A stretch of 64,000 bases of DNA from Cloeon dipterum (lineage: Eukaryota > Arthropoda > Insecta > Ephemeroptera > Baetidae), in contig NC_088790.1 in NCBI RefSeq assembly GCF_949628265.1, positions 25,920,545 to 25,984,544 of the forward strand. Direction: 5' to 3'. Below the pieces are notes generated by a model. That model was not told where the DNA came from. It made no database searches and saw nothing but the letters and a program-made list of their open reading frames with translations. Each line of letters begins with the position of its first letter. The first letter of the stretch is position 1. A program made the position numbers and the translations under genes. This document shows, piece after piece, positions 25,201 to 36,039 of the stretch.

Positions 25201-25379
25201 GCAGTGGCGCCAAAATCGCCGCCAAGTTTGAAAGTTGGGAAAGCTGCTAGGAAACAGTACAGTGCCGCCAACGCCAAAGCGACCCAAGGTAGAACAGAAT
25301 GCCACATTTTCGTAACGATGAATTTCATGAATTTATATATATTATGATTGAGAATTTTTCAAATTTTATTTCAACAATA

Positions 25380-25821
25380 TTAAAGTGGAATGATACTGGG
25401 CAACAATTGAAAATTATTTAAATTGTTGGATGCATTAAAGAATTGACCGATAAACAATTTGTTCAACAATTTGCAATAATAAAAAAAGACGTTCCTACAA
25501 TAAAAATTCAAATTTTGCCGATTTTCTCCTAAATTTACAGTGCTCGAACATATTTTCTTGGCATATTCCGATTCGTCTCGTCGAAGTCTGTTCAACGGTG
25601 TATGCCACTTATTGGGGAAACTCTTGGTTTTGAAATTAAATCGGATTTCAAGTAAGGAGACAGCCATTACCATTTGAAAAGCACGCTAACTCTCCAGCCA
25701 ATTTTCTCATAAAATTACAGTGCTTCTTAGGTGAATTTAGGCTTTAACTGAATCCTAAGGGACGAGTTTATGCATTGGCAACAAGCATTTTCCAGGCTTT
25801 TCCAGTATCATTCCTCTTTAA
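25380..25821 (+). mobile_element. TTAA-flanked MITE, family A copy 1
   Basis: TTAA|AGTGGAATGATACTGG at the left end mirrors CCAGTATCATTCCTCT|TTAA at the right end. This gives inverted ends of about 16 bases and a TTAA target duplication. About 440 bp with no coding capacity. The TTAA site suggests a piggyBac-type or similar mobilising transposase (inference). Confidence 0.85.
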
Positions 25822-27424
25822 AAAATATTATCTACCTGTAACTTCCGACAGAAGATTTAAATTTTAATTCGTCTTGCTAGTGGTGATATTGCGCATTTTC
25901 CAACAACCAAACGCAATTTTCCTTATTGCAAGAATAAAAATGGCAACAATCAATTCAACAGAGAAAATTTGTGCTTGTTGAGCGATGCGCAATTTTACCG
26001 CGACCCAGATGAATTTTAAATTTTTTTATCATTTTACGCTGCAATATTTGATATCATTAAGATTTGCGAAAACAAAAATAAAATGAAATGGAATTCTTTT
26101 TGCCTATGTATAACAAATTGAAGCTTAATTTTCCTGAGCAATACTTAATCTCGCATATTACGAACATAATAACTTTTTAAAAGCAATAACTGAGTTAACT
26201 TGATAATTATTCTAATCTGTTCATATTGTGCTAAATTTAAAAAAAACTCAATTCTAAAATTTGTAATATCGCATTTTTTTCTGGGCTCTTGAAAAGAAAA
26301 GCAGATAAAATCGATTTTTATAAATTAATTTAAATATATAAACGAAGCTAGATATTTAGAGGATAAACATCCAATAACATTATTTCCTCTCTAGAGCTTT
26401 TGAATTTAGCTAAATTATTATATAGCCACAAACCTTTTGAACAGTCATCTTACGGTTTTCTGTTTTTAATTTAACCCACTTTAGGTTGTTTTTAAGTTAA
26501 AAAGATACATAAAATGCAGTCCAAAAAAATATGCGATATTATTTTGCAAAGGGTCAAGTTTGCGCGTTTGTGCAACCCTTCTCTGACGTCAAGAGAGCTT
26601 GGCCGCCTGAGGTCAGGACCCGAGGCCAGCGCGAGGGTCAATCTGTGTTTTCTGCTCCGGCGTTTTTTTGTTAATAACATATATTTATCGGTCTCTGACG
26701 AAAAGCTAGCCACTCCGCACGATTTCCGCCTCTTCGCTTATTGATTCGAATGGCTTTTACCCAGCGAAAGCGAGAAAGCGGCCACGGAGTGATTGATTCA
26801 CAGATTTTTCAATGGCGTGTGCCCTATGTATTATTCTGACGTGGATCTGCTGTGTTTTCGAGAGAGGAAATGAATGATATCTGGAGTTTGTTCGGTTACA
26901 GCGAGGAGAGGAAAGGCCTCTGAACTGGCTTATCACGGCGCATGTTGCCCAATCGCGAATAGGGTTTTCATCAAATTTCAATTTTAAATGTTGTAATGAG
27001 GGGAATGCATATCAATATCAAATAAAGACATTGAAATTCAGTTTATTTAGGAGGTGGAAGTTGAAAATGTTTAATATAGATAGAGTAAAAAATTTGGGAT
27101 CGATGGTCAAGTTTCTAATATGACATAAGTGGCACGACATTTTTAAATTTCACTCCCTAAAAATTACAATTAAATTAATAGTCACTTTGATTCTGGCGAT
27201 GTCGCGTTTTGCAATTTTATATGATGCAAATTTTTGCAAAATATCCTCATAAGAGTTACATAATTTGACGTAATGCGCGCGTAAAAAACTGTCATTGCTT
27301 TACAAAAAGTGTCATAATCTTAAGATTGGCAACAGAAGAAAATTACAACATGTATTTGTCCAAACCCTTAAGATCCAGATGTGACTCCTTGTATCATTTC
27401 ACTCAGCTGTTACCATTACGAATA

Positions 27425-27660
27425 TCTTGCGCAAGAAATGCAAGAAATGAATTTTTACATTTTTCCTCTGTGAAAATCTAAAATTTGAAGTCGGAGTGGT
27501 AAAAATTTCCTCTACTGTGCAGATTTTTTCTTTTAAATTGCCATTTGCTGCCTCAATCTCTTCCAAAATGTATCTCAAGTCGAGTTGATGAGAAAATAAT
27601 TAGAAAATTATTGAAAACTGAGATGCAAACATGGCCCGCAAGAAGCTGGTTAAAATTAAA
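27425..27660 (-). repeat. Interspersed repeat, family E copy 3
   Basis: Closest to E1: shares CTTGCGCAAGAAAT, CTGTGAAAATCTAAAATTTG and AATTTCCTCTACT. It ends next to the LINE relic at 27717. Confidence 0.65.
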
Positions 27661-27716
27661 AAAAAAAAACTATTTCTATCACTGCATTTTTCGGGGTTTT
27701 CGCAACCCTGGTCTCA

Positions 27717-27850
27717 GTGCCTGAACAGTGCTTCCAAGTTCAATATAAAATAAAACATAATGTACTTCCGTGTTTGGATCAATCTATCTTCGATTTTATC
27801 TATTCTATGAATGGAAACTCCAGTGCATTTAAACGGACATTTGTCTGAAT
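27717..27850 (+). mobile_element. 3' relic of a LINE related to the intact element at 42-46.8 kb
   Basis: Reads in one frame as VPEQCFQV...SMNGNSSAFKRTFV followed by a stop. This matches the last residues of the intact ORF2 (VPEQCFQV...MNGNSSAFKQKLSQTF). The middle has diverged. It is a dead, 5'-truncated copy. Confidence 0.8.
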
Positions 27851-28356
27851 TAATGTTCTCTCATTATTGAACAAACCTCTCTATCATTGTTTTTTATTTA
27901 TTTATTTAGTAATATTTTTGTTTCGGATGTGAGCAGGTATGTGGAAACGTTCCTTTGGTAACGGTGTTGCTTTAAAAAACATTAATGAGAAGCATCAATT
28001 CTTTAAACTGATATTATTCTCTGTTCATTATTTTTTTCTATTTCTATGCCTGCCGAACAAATTTGGAAAATTTCACTTACCCTTCAGTGATCTACTCTAC
28101 AATTTTAATACCTTATAAATAATTAATCAGCAAAAACCTACTCTAAAAAGAGATAAGTGAATATGTGAAAAATAATTCTAGCACGATCTCTACCAAAATG
28201 TACACTGATTTAGCCCCTTAGGCATCATGAACATGGATTAACATGATAAACTCTAGAATTTTGGCAAATCAACAATTAAAATTAAAATTTAGACCCACGA
28301 AATAAAATACAAAAATGTAAGGAGAGAAAATACGGCTATATTGCATCAAAAAACCT

Positions 28357-28785
28357 AACTGGGCAACAATTGAAAATTATTTAAATTGTTGGATGCCTTA
28401 AACAATTGAACGATAAACAATTTGTTCAACAATTTGCAACAGTAAAAAAGGACCTTTCTTACAGTAAAAATTCAAATTTTGCCGATTTTCTCCAAAATTT
28501 ACAGTGCTTGAACATATTTTCTTGGCATATTTCGATTCCTCTCGTAGAGATCTGTCCAACGGTGTATGCCACTTATTGGGGAAACTCTTGGTTTTCAAAT
28601 TAAATCGGATTCCAAGTAAGCAGACAGCCATTACCATTTGAAAAGCACGCTAACTTTCCAGCCAATTTTCTCAAAAAATTACAGTGCTTCTTAGGTCAAT
28701 TTAGGCTTTAACTGAATCCTAAGGGATGAGTTTATGCATTGGCAACAAGCATTTTCCAGGCTTTTTCAGTATCATTCATCTTTAA
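28357..28785 (+). mobile_element. TTAA-flanked MITE, family A copy 2
   Basis: Close sister of A1 over nearly its whole length, including GGGCAACAATTGAAAATTAT. The right end CTTT|AA site keeps TTAA at 28782-28785; the left inverted end is missing. Confidence 0.8.
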
Positions 28786-29089
28786 AAACTAAAAAATTTA
28801 TCATTTCAAATGGTTATAAAAACGTCCTAAACTTCTATTTATGTATTGCTTGAAAAAGGATTATATAATAAAAGATATGTAATATAATATAGGTATTGCA
28901 TAAAGTAAAACAAGGAGCGCTTTGAACAAAAGTTATGTCACCAATATTGGTCGTTTAGTGTTTTAAAAAATGTCTATTTATGGTACCTGCTCGTACATGG
29001 TTTATAAATTAAAATTTTATGGAATTCCAGAGACATTGATAAGACGCTGGAATTTGGAGGATTTTCGGCACTGAGTGTCATATTATCAT

Positions 29090-29221
29090 TATCAGAAGCG
29101 ACCATCTATGGCTGCTGGGGTCATGTGCTGCGAGGCTTTAAAGCGGCAGCAACCATCCTGCCGGCTCACTTTTTCCCCGCTCAAGTCATCTGCACCGCTC
29201 GTCGCTCCATCAGCGTACAAG
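29090..29221 (+). promoter_or_regulatory. Possible promoter and 5' exon of Sam-S
   Basis: A GC-richer island in AT-rich DNA ends in a good donor ACAAG|GTTCGTAG at 29221. It lies 445 bases before the Sam-S start codon on the same strand. The transcription start is not identifiable. Confidence 0.3.
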
Positions 29222-29665
29222 GTTCGTAGAAACGCGTTTAAACTTTGATAACCTTGACCTTAGAAACGTTCCACCCCTTTAAATAAAATGGAAAAAATAC
29301 GGCAGATTGAGATATATGTATATGCAATTTCTCAACAAGCGAGACACGCAGGTTGCATAATATATAACACTGGACCCTTCCCGAATAAATTCTTTTCAGA
29401 CGCGGGAAATTAATTTTGAATTGTTTGAAAGCAACGCATTTTATTTTCTCTCTTTAATTAATATTTAAATGTCATTAATGAGGCTCGCACTGCTTGTTAT
29501 CTCATCCTCACGCTCAATTTCATTCAATTCTGACGAAAGGCATCAGCGGCGCCGCGGTGAGCACCGCGAGTACTTTGGCCCTTTCGCTCTTTTTGCTGCG
29601 GTCCTTTCGGTGCTCACGTGTCGCCCGCTGTTAATGAGCATTTTGCTAATTGTCTAACCGGCAAA

Positions 29666-32600
29666 ATGCCTGCACGCGGACAGATGAACGGCTACAAGAA
29701 CCTGGCGGACAACGGCAATGGCACCCTCAGCTCCGACTCGTTCCTCTTCACCTCCGAATCCGTCGGCGAGGGACACCCAGGTACGTTTTCTTTTTATGTT
29801 CTTGTGTTTAGGGGTTGCGTGTTGTTATTTTTAAATCCAATCTTGGCTACCGGCTGCGACGAAGAAGAGCGCCTAAATTTTAAAAACTGAATAATTATTA
29901 TTTCTAATAAAACCAAACTGGTTCGTGGCATTATTTTTTAATGCGGTTTGACCAAACGAAATGTCAAATAATCACGCAACCTCAATGTTTTGATATCATA
30001 AACTCTCAGGTTTCTCAAAGGTATTTATTATTTTAAATTGATTTGCAGACAAAATGTGCGACCAGATCAGCGATGCCGTGCTTGACGCTCATCTGAAACA
30101 GGATCCCAACGCCAAAGTGGCATGTGGTGAGATCAAGTCGGATTTTTATTTCGTTACCCGTGTTGGATATACACTGCAGAAGTTGTTACGAAAACGAATC
30201 GAGCAAAAAATTCTCTTGAATGAATAACAGCGGCGTCCTATATATTTATCGCAACTAATTGTTTTCCAGAGACTGTTACAAAAACTGGCATGATTCTGAT
30301 ATGCGGCGAGATCACATCAAAGGCCAACGTGGACTACCAAAAGGTCGTCAGAGAAACAGTCAAACACATCGGTTATGATGATTCGTCAAAGGGTAAACAG
30401 TTTTAAAACCAACACCCAACAAGTGTATCGCACACAAACTTTGTTCCCGGCGCTCTTTTGATATTCGGTAAAACCCTTCAAATAATGCCTTTCGCAGGCT
30501 TTGACCACACGACGTGCAACCTTTTGATCGCGATCGAGCAGCAGTCGCCTAATATCGCCAAGGGCGTGCACGTCAACCGAGGCGAATTGGACATTGGTGC
30601 CGGCGACCAGGTCCAACATTACTCTTTTAAATAATGCTTACACATTTCGACTGGGGATTTAATTGCATCTATTGGGAAATATTGGAGCTAATTGCAATTT
30701 GGGTGCATGCGTGCTGTACTTTTGCAGGCCTCGACCACAAAGTGTGCGCCGTTATCAATATGATCGAGGGACAGTCCCCGGAAATCGCCAAGGGCGTGCA
30801 TGAAAATAAGACTGAGGAGGATTTGGGTGCTGGAGATCAGGTGATCAGTTTGCGGTGGAACCAATAAAAATTTATTAAAAATGCATGAAATTGGTATGCT
30901 AATTGTGCATGAAAATTTTCTAATAATTATTTACGGCTGTGAAAATGACGGGTTTTTTCGGGAAATAGTCAATTATATTTGGTGCAAATTGTGGAGCTAA
31001 ATGGGTGATAAAAACGATGTTTTTTTCTCTTTGCATGAAAATTTCCTGGTGAAAATTTCTACTGTAGCTATGACAAATCTACAGATTTTGATTAAATTTA
31101 AACTGTTTTTAGATGCTTCAGACGGTTTTAAGTTTGGATTAAATGACTTAAAATTGTATGATTCGTGCTAATTAGATGTTCCCGCAACGATTGGAAGCTG
31201 AGAAAAAAATAGTCGATCGTTTAAATTTCACAGCCCTGTATGAAATTTTCTATCTAAAATAATTTTGCATGAAAAATAACTATTTTGTGTTTAAATTAAA
31301 ATGCGAGATAAAAATTATTTGTTGCGGAAGGGAAAATATTGATTTTTGTAAGATTTTGTCTGAAATACTTCAAATTCTTGTTGAGCAAAAAAATTTAAAT
31401 TTCAATAGTTAGATTTGTTATAGCCGAAAAATTAAAAATTTTTAAACGGCTTGCAAATTGGGTCACATAAGAAGTTTTAATTTTTGACCCCGAAGAATTG
31501 TAGCGAAAAATCGAGCAAAAATTCATTCAAAATCCCACAAAAAAATAATTTAGTTTTAAATAATTCAATAAAGTGGCAGGGTTCGCAAAAACCCGCATTT
31601 TTCCCGGATAAAAACAGACTGCATTGCAAAAAACGGAGTTTTCTGCAATTTTGCGCATTTTTTCGAAACACATGCATTTTAATCGAAGACCAAAAATTGT
31701 CACGATGAATGATCACAAATAGGAATTTTTACAAATCAGTAAATTAGCCACTGGTTTCAATAAAAGACCAAAAATTTGTAGTTTTCCATAATATCTGACT
31801 TTTCGTAGCGCGAAATTTGACCTTTTCGGGGTTAAATTCGGAAAAACCCAAAACTAATGGTTTTTTCCAGCGGTTTTTTGCGCTAAAACCCAGTGGTGCA
31901 TTTTTGCGCATTCCAAAATTGGCAAACCCTGCTAAAAATCAGCTTTGATCAAATTGTTAAAAAAGCATGATTGCATGATTATGTAAAAATTAACTTGGAC
32001 TTTTTTGGAATATATTTGTTTATAATTATTTCCGTTAAAAATATATTAATTCAATTTACCCAGGGTATTATGTTTGGCTACGCGACTGACGAGACAGAGG
32101 AGTGCATGCCTCTGACGATCGTGCTGGCCCACAGACTCAACCAGAAGCTGGCCGACCTGCGCAGAGCCGGCATCCTTTGGTGGGCCCGGCCAGACTCAAA
32201 GTCTCAGGTATTTTAGACTAAAATTATATCCACCCCGCGTTCCAAGGCTTAGTTCTGCGTAGGTGACCTGCGATTACAAGTTCGTCAACGGCGCCTGCGT
32301 GCCCCAGCGGGTGCACACGGTGGTCGTCTCCATCCAGCACAGCGACAAAATCAGTCTTGAACAACTCAGGGATGAGGTCGAAAACAAGGTCATCCGCACG
32401 GTTATCCCTGCGAGGTACATCGATGACGAGACTGTCATCCATATCAACCCGTGCGGAGAGTTTATTGTTGGCGGACCTCAGGTGACTAATTTAATAATAA
32501 ATAAATTAGTCTTGACAGAGGGGCAGAAATTGCGATGAATTATTTAATTAATAATTGTTTTGGCATTAATTTCAAGTGAGACAAAGACTGTGTGACTTTC

Positions 32601-34063
32601 TTGGTCTTTGAAAAGGAGAGCATTTTTTCTCCACTCAAAAAACCCGCAGTGCAGTGGGTTTTTTCCTTTCAATTTTAACCAGTTTCTTGCAGGCAATGTT
32701 TGCATTTTTTGCACCTGTTTTAATCATTTTTCTAATTATTTGCTCTTGACCTTGGCTTGAAAAATTGTCAGAGATAAATTTTTGGAGAAATTGAGGCCGT
32801 AAATGGCAATTTAAAAGAAAAAATCTGCTCAGAAGAGGAAATTTTGACCACTCTGACCGCAAATTTCAGATTTTCGCAGGGGAAAAATGGAAAATATTAA
32901 TTTCTTGTGTAAGAAATTGGTAAAAATTGAGTGGTAAGCAAATGCAACCCTGCTCAAGCCTCTCTGGGGCAGTGAGTAAATACCAAATTTTGTATTTACT
33001 CGTGTGCAAGTCGATTGCTCAATATGAAATTTTTCCGCAAGCACAGCATAATATAAACTTATTCATTTTTGGGATTGCGCAAGATCCAGCTTGTTATTTG
33101 TTCAGGTTTATCGCGATGAGCAAAGAAACCCACGATGTTTTGCACAGCACTGATTTTTATCACCGTTTAATAACCTACAAATGACTTTCTTTTGTTTCCA
33201 TTCGTTATTATTTGTAAAACACAGACGTAATACAGCGATCGATTCCAGGGTGACGCTGGCCTGACAGGCAGGAAAATCATTGTGGACACTTATGGCGGGT
33301 GGGGTGCTCACGGTGGAGGAGCCTTTTCGGGAAAAGACTTTACAAAGGTGGACCGGTCGGCTGCGTACGCGGCCAGATGGGTGGCCAAGTCCTTGGTGAA
33401 GGCCAAGCTCTGCAAGAGGTGCCTGGTCCAGGTGAATAATGCTCGAGACATCATCATGTTGCAAAGGCTTACAATTTTCGTTCAGGTTTCATACGCCATT
33501 GGTGTGGCCGAGCCGCTGTCCATCACAGTTTTCGACTACGGCACTTCTGAGCGCACTCCTGATGAACTCTTGGCCATCGTCAAGAAGAACTTTGACCTGC
33601 GACCGGGGAAAATTGTCAAGTGAGTGCCATATTTTAATTTAGACATGTTGAATTATCAGTGTTCTGGATTTTGACCAGCCAGAGTGGTTCAAACCAGGCG
33701 ATTTTTGCCGGCATTTTTAAAATCGGTTTGAATTTATGGCTAATATAATTAATAAGTTTAATTTAAAATTCAAGGTGAAGTATTTTTACACTTAAATTAT
33801 TCTATTTAGTTACTTTCCTTATTTTAGATTTTAGCCAATTTAGCCGGCTAAAAACCAGCTTGGTTGAAATTATTTTTATCAAGCCGGAATTTCTTGAACT
33901 GAATATTGAATATTTGATTAGTTTTCCGCTGAAATAGGCTTAACTCGAATTTATTTGCAGGGAACTGAACCTAAGAAATCCAGTGTACCAGCAGACAAGC
34001 TCGTACGGCCACTTTGGCAGAGACATCTTCACGTGGGAGCAGCCCAAGAAACTGAATTTGTGA
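29666..34063 (+). CDS. Sam-S: S-adenosylmethionine synthase (methionine adenosyltransferase)
   Basis: Nine coding exons per transcript: 29666-29780, 30049-30126, 30270-30392, then either 30498-30610 (4a) or 30728-30840 (4b), then 32064-32207, 32263-32481, 33249-33431, 33486-33619 and 33961-34063, giving 403 residues. The enzyme makes SAM from ATP and methionine in the cytosol. Signatures visible: [12 protein letters not shown] (29-40, ATP/methionine site), GAGDQG (139-144), [25 protein letters not shown] and the glycine-rich GGGAFSGKD (286-294), and the C-terminal YGHFGRD. All junction phases agree. ATG 29666 has good context (CAAAATGC); an in-frame ATG at 29618 would add 16 residues. The two versions of exon 4 are described separately. 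Its 3' neighbour on the opposite strand is the SAM-using enzyme ZCCHC4. Confidence 0.97.
30498..30610 (+). other. Sam-S: Sam-S exon 4a (canonical-like alternative)
   Basis: 113 bases, phase 1 in and phase 0 out. It encodes [18 protein letters not shown] and on to GAGDQ, residues 106-143. The text is close to ordinary metazoan MAT enzymes ([12 protein letters not shown]). The donor is weak (CAG|GTCCAA). Confidence 0.9.
30728..30840 (+). other. Sam-S: Sam-S exon 4b (diverged alternative)
   Basis: Also 113 bases with the same phases, 117 bases after 4a. It encodes [18 protein letters not shown] and on to GAGDQ; 23 of 38 residues equal those of 4a. Splice signals are good on both sides (TTTTGCAG acceptor, CAG|GTGATC donor). 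The reading frame is intact, so this is not an obvious pseudo-exon. Confidence 0.88.
31020..31240 (+). repeat. Interspersed repeat, family F copy 1
   Basis: In the long Sam-S intron before exon 5. Similar blocks occur near 61345-61525: TTTGCATGAAAA, GTGAAAATTTCT-like, AGACGG...TTTAAGTTTGG and TTTAAATTTCACAG. The match is moderate and the boundaries are uncertain. Confidence 0.45.
31577..31931. mobile_element. TIR element with CAGGGTTCGC ends, family D copy 1
   Basis: Begins CAGGGTTCGCAAAAACCC and ends GGCAAACCCTG, short inverted ends of the CAGGG kind common in hAT-type MITEs. Inside it shares TTTTCTGCAATTTTGC and CCAGTGGTGCATTTTTGC with the copy at 62981-63306. No 8-base target duplication is visible, so the class is inferred. 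It lies in the long Sam-S intron. Confidence 0.7.
32636..32915 (+). repeat. Interspersed repeat, family E copy 4
   Basis: The longest of the four copies, in the Sam-S intron before exon 7. Its left part matches E2 and its right part, reverse-complemented, matches E1 and E3 (GTGAAAATCT-like, AAGAAATT). Imperfect inverted ends (CAGTTTCTTGCAGG and TTGTGTAAGAAATTGG) hint at a TIR element. Confidence 0.65.
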
Positions 34064-34106
34064 ACAGCTCATCAATGACATACACTGCAGTGATTTTTTG
34101 AATGTT

Positions 34107-34112
34107 TTTATT
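34107..34112 (-). terminator. Poly(A) signal for ZCCHC4 gene inside the Sam-S 3' UTR
   Basis: AATAAA on the minus strand, about 110 bases past the ZCCHC4 stop and about 45 bases past the Sam-S stop. Use of this site makes the two 3' UTRs overlap. Confidence 0.45.
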
Positions 34113-34223
34113 CATTTAACCGTCGAGTTTTTTAAGGAAATATATAAAATATCAAACTTGGCTTCACGCTTGCTTTGATTTTTATAACTGTCACCCTACA
34201 TTAATTAATTATTTATTTTAGAA

Positions 34224-36039
34224 CTAATCCTGACCTTTTTTGAGCTTCCGTGGAAAATTAGGGGTGTCCACCAGCTTTCTCTTCTTGTTGCTGCACTCAT
34301 GGGGCTGAGCTACGCATTTACCGCAGCTCCCACAGTGGATCCACCTAGGTTTCACACATCTTTGGCACGTGCTGCAGTGTTTGTACGTTCCACCAGCCTG
34401 TAAGCATAGGTTTTTCATAAAACAACAAACCGACCAAATAAAAAGCTCGCAGTACCTTTGACGGGCAGCTTCCACAAAGGTTGCAGTGAACATTGTCCTT
34501 GTGAACAAACCTCGAGCACTTGGAACAAAAATTGTAGCCCTCATCTTCGGGATGGACAATCAGATTCAACGGGGCATTGGTGAAAATTCTAACTGGAGAA
34601 CCAGTTTTCCTTCCTCTCCTACTATCTGTGTGTGTTTTAAAAGGTTTAGCCTCAATTCATCAAAATAACAATCAATATTTACCCGAATTAAACATTTTGT
34701 GGTCAGAGTAGTCAATTCGGTAGTCGAGCATCGCAGTTCCTGGCAGCGCATGAGAAATGTAGGCTTCCATAAAATAAGGGAACACCCAGAAGAACAGCAC
34801 GTCGCCGACGCAGCCCGTCTCTCTAATTTCGGTGACCAGCTTCTTCAAAGTGCCGGCGATGGGCTCGACTCTGCCTCCGAACGGCGGGTCAAGCAGAATC
34901 GCCACAGTCTCCTCGGTCGGCAAGGTTTTTAGGAAACTCTTAAATCTAGTCTTGCTTCTGGACCCATCAGGATCCTCCACCGTCTCCATGAAGTGGTGGT
35001 TGAACATGTTGTACCAACTGAAGTTGCTTCCGTAAAACACACCCTGACAGGAATATCATTAAATTAAGGAATAATTTTTTTTAAAGTGCCTTACATATCT
35101 CCAGTCAAAATCCAGAAGGTAGTAGTTGATTTTGAGCCTTTCTATCAGTGATGGGGTGCCAATAGAGATGACAGATTTCACACTGAGCCTGTCCAAAGTT
35201 GAGGTAATAAAATTGCAGGTCTGCTCCGAAAAGAAGAACTGTGCCTCCTTCGTGGTCTCTTTCATAGACTTCAACAGCTGACATAATTTGAAATTAGATT
35301 TATTTTTAAAAACCTTTTAGATTATTACCTTTGTAGGACGCCGAATTATATCTTTTTTAACCTGTGTCTCGATTTTGTGACCCTTGTGCTCACAATTTAT
35401 TTCAGATTTATCACAGATAAAACTGAAATTAAAATTAATAAAATTACAAAATTAAATTAGAGTTTAAAGAAATAATACCTGGTGCACGAGTGACAAAAAA
35501 TATTCTCTTTTCGTTCCTTCAGCATTCTTGATCTGAATTAAAAAAATTAATAAATTAAATTAATTAAATTTCTCTCCTCACTTTTGATATTTTTCCCAGA
35601 ACGAGACAGTCACAAGACTCTTGCACCTATCAGCCAATTTCTCGATTTTCTCCTTTTCCACGACCTGGTCTTGGTCTGTCGACACCGACACGAAAAACTG
35701 GCACTCCTTCCTCGACCTGAAGGCGGCACACGCGAAAAATCTGCTCGTTTTGCATCCCGCGGTCTTCTCAAACAATAACATCGGCCCTACAGCGTTTCAG
35801 TAGTACATTATCTTTGGAATAAGGTTAATAATATGGGGGACTCACACTTTCCGCTCACTCACACTTCTCGCTCTGATGGGAAGATTCAATGTTAATCCCT
35901 ATCCTAGCGAGAAGTGTGAGTTGGGCCAAAATGGTGAGTCTGCCATAATTATCATTGCGACTTGTTTACCATGCGGACATCGAGGACAGTTGTCTAGATG
36001 GTCGCTGGACAGGACTTTGTGGCTCTCGGCGCTTTTCAT
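34224..36039 (-). CDS. ZCCHC4: ZCCHC4-type rRNA N6-adenosine methyltransferase
   Basis: Eight minus-strand exons join in phase: 36039-35970, 35786-35582, 35532-35479, 35422-35329, 35277-35095, 35043-34683, 34625-34456 and 34397-34224, giving 436 residues. The family puts m6A on one adenosine of large-subunit rRNA using SAM. Visible: an N-terminal GRF-type zinc finger ([11 protein letters not shown] then [18 protein letters not shown]21, H23, C43, C52), a Rossmann-type methyltransferase ([19 protein letters not shown]; catalytic DPPFGG at 254-259) and, at about 345-415, the Cys/His-rich DHHC-like fingers ([29 protein letters not shown]). The protein stops about 20 residues after the last finger (ends KKGQD), without the CCHC knuckle that names the vertebrate protein. 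Intron 1 holds a 15-base perfect inverted repeat. It is tail-to-tail with Sam-S. Confidence 0.93.
35858..35920. repeat. Perfect 15-bp inverted repeat (stem-loop) in ZCCHC4 intron 1
   Basis: CTCACACTTCTCGCT at 35858-35872 is the exact reverse complement of AGCGAGAAGTGTGAG at 35906-35920, with a 33-base loop. A weaker third copy of the arm precedes it near 35840. Confidence 0.85.

Larger units (their letters stand above)
25200..29090. other. Repeat-rich intergenic region between importin alpha and Sam-S
   Basis: No gene recognised. It holds TTAA MITEs A1 (25380-25821) and A2 (28357-28785), repeat E3 (27425-27660) and a LINE 3' relic (27717-27850). The remainder is AT-rich and featureless to me. 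Confidence 0.5.

Noticed and set aside
29618-29665. In-frame upstream ATG of Sam-S
   Set aside because: The extension has no similarity to the family N-terminus that I know, and the next ATG has better context; not excluded.
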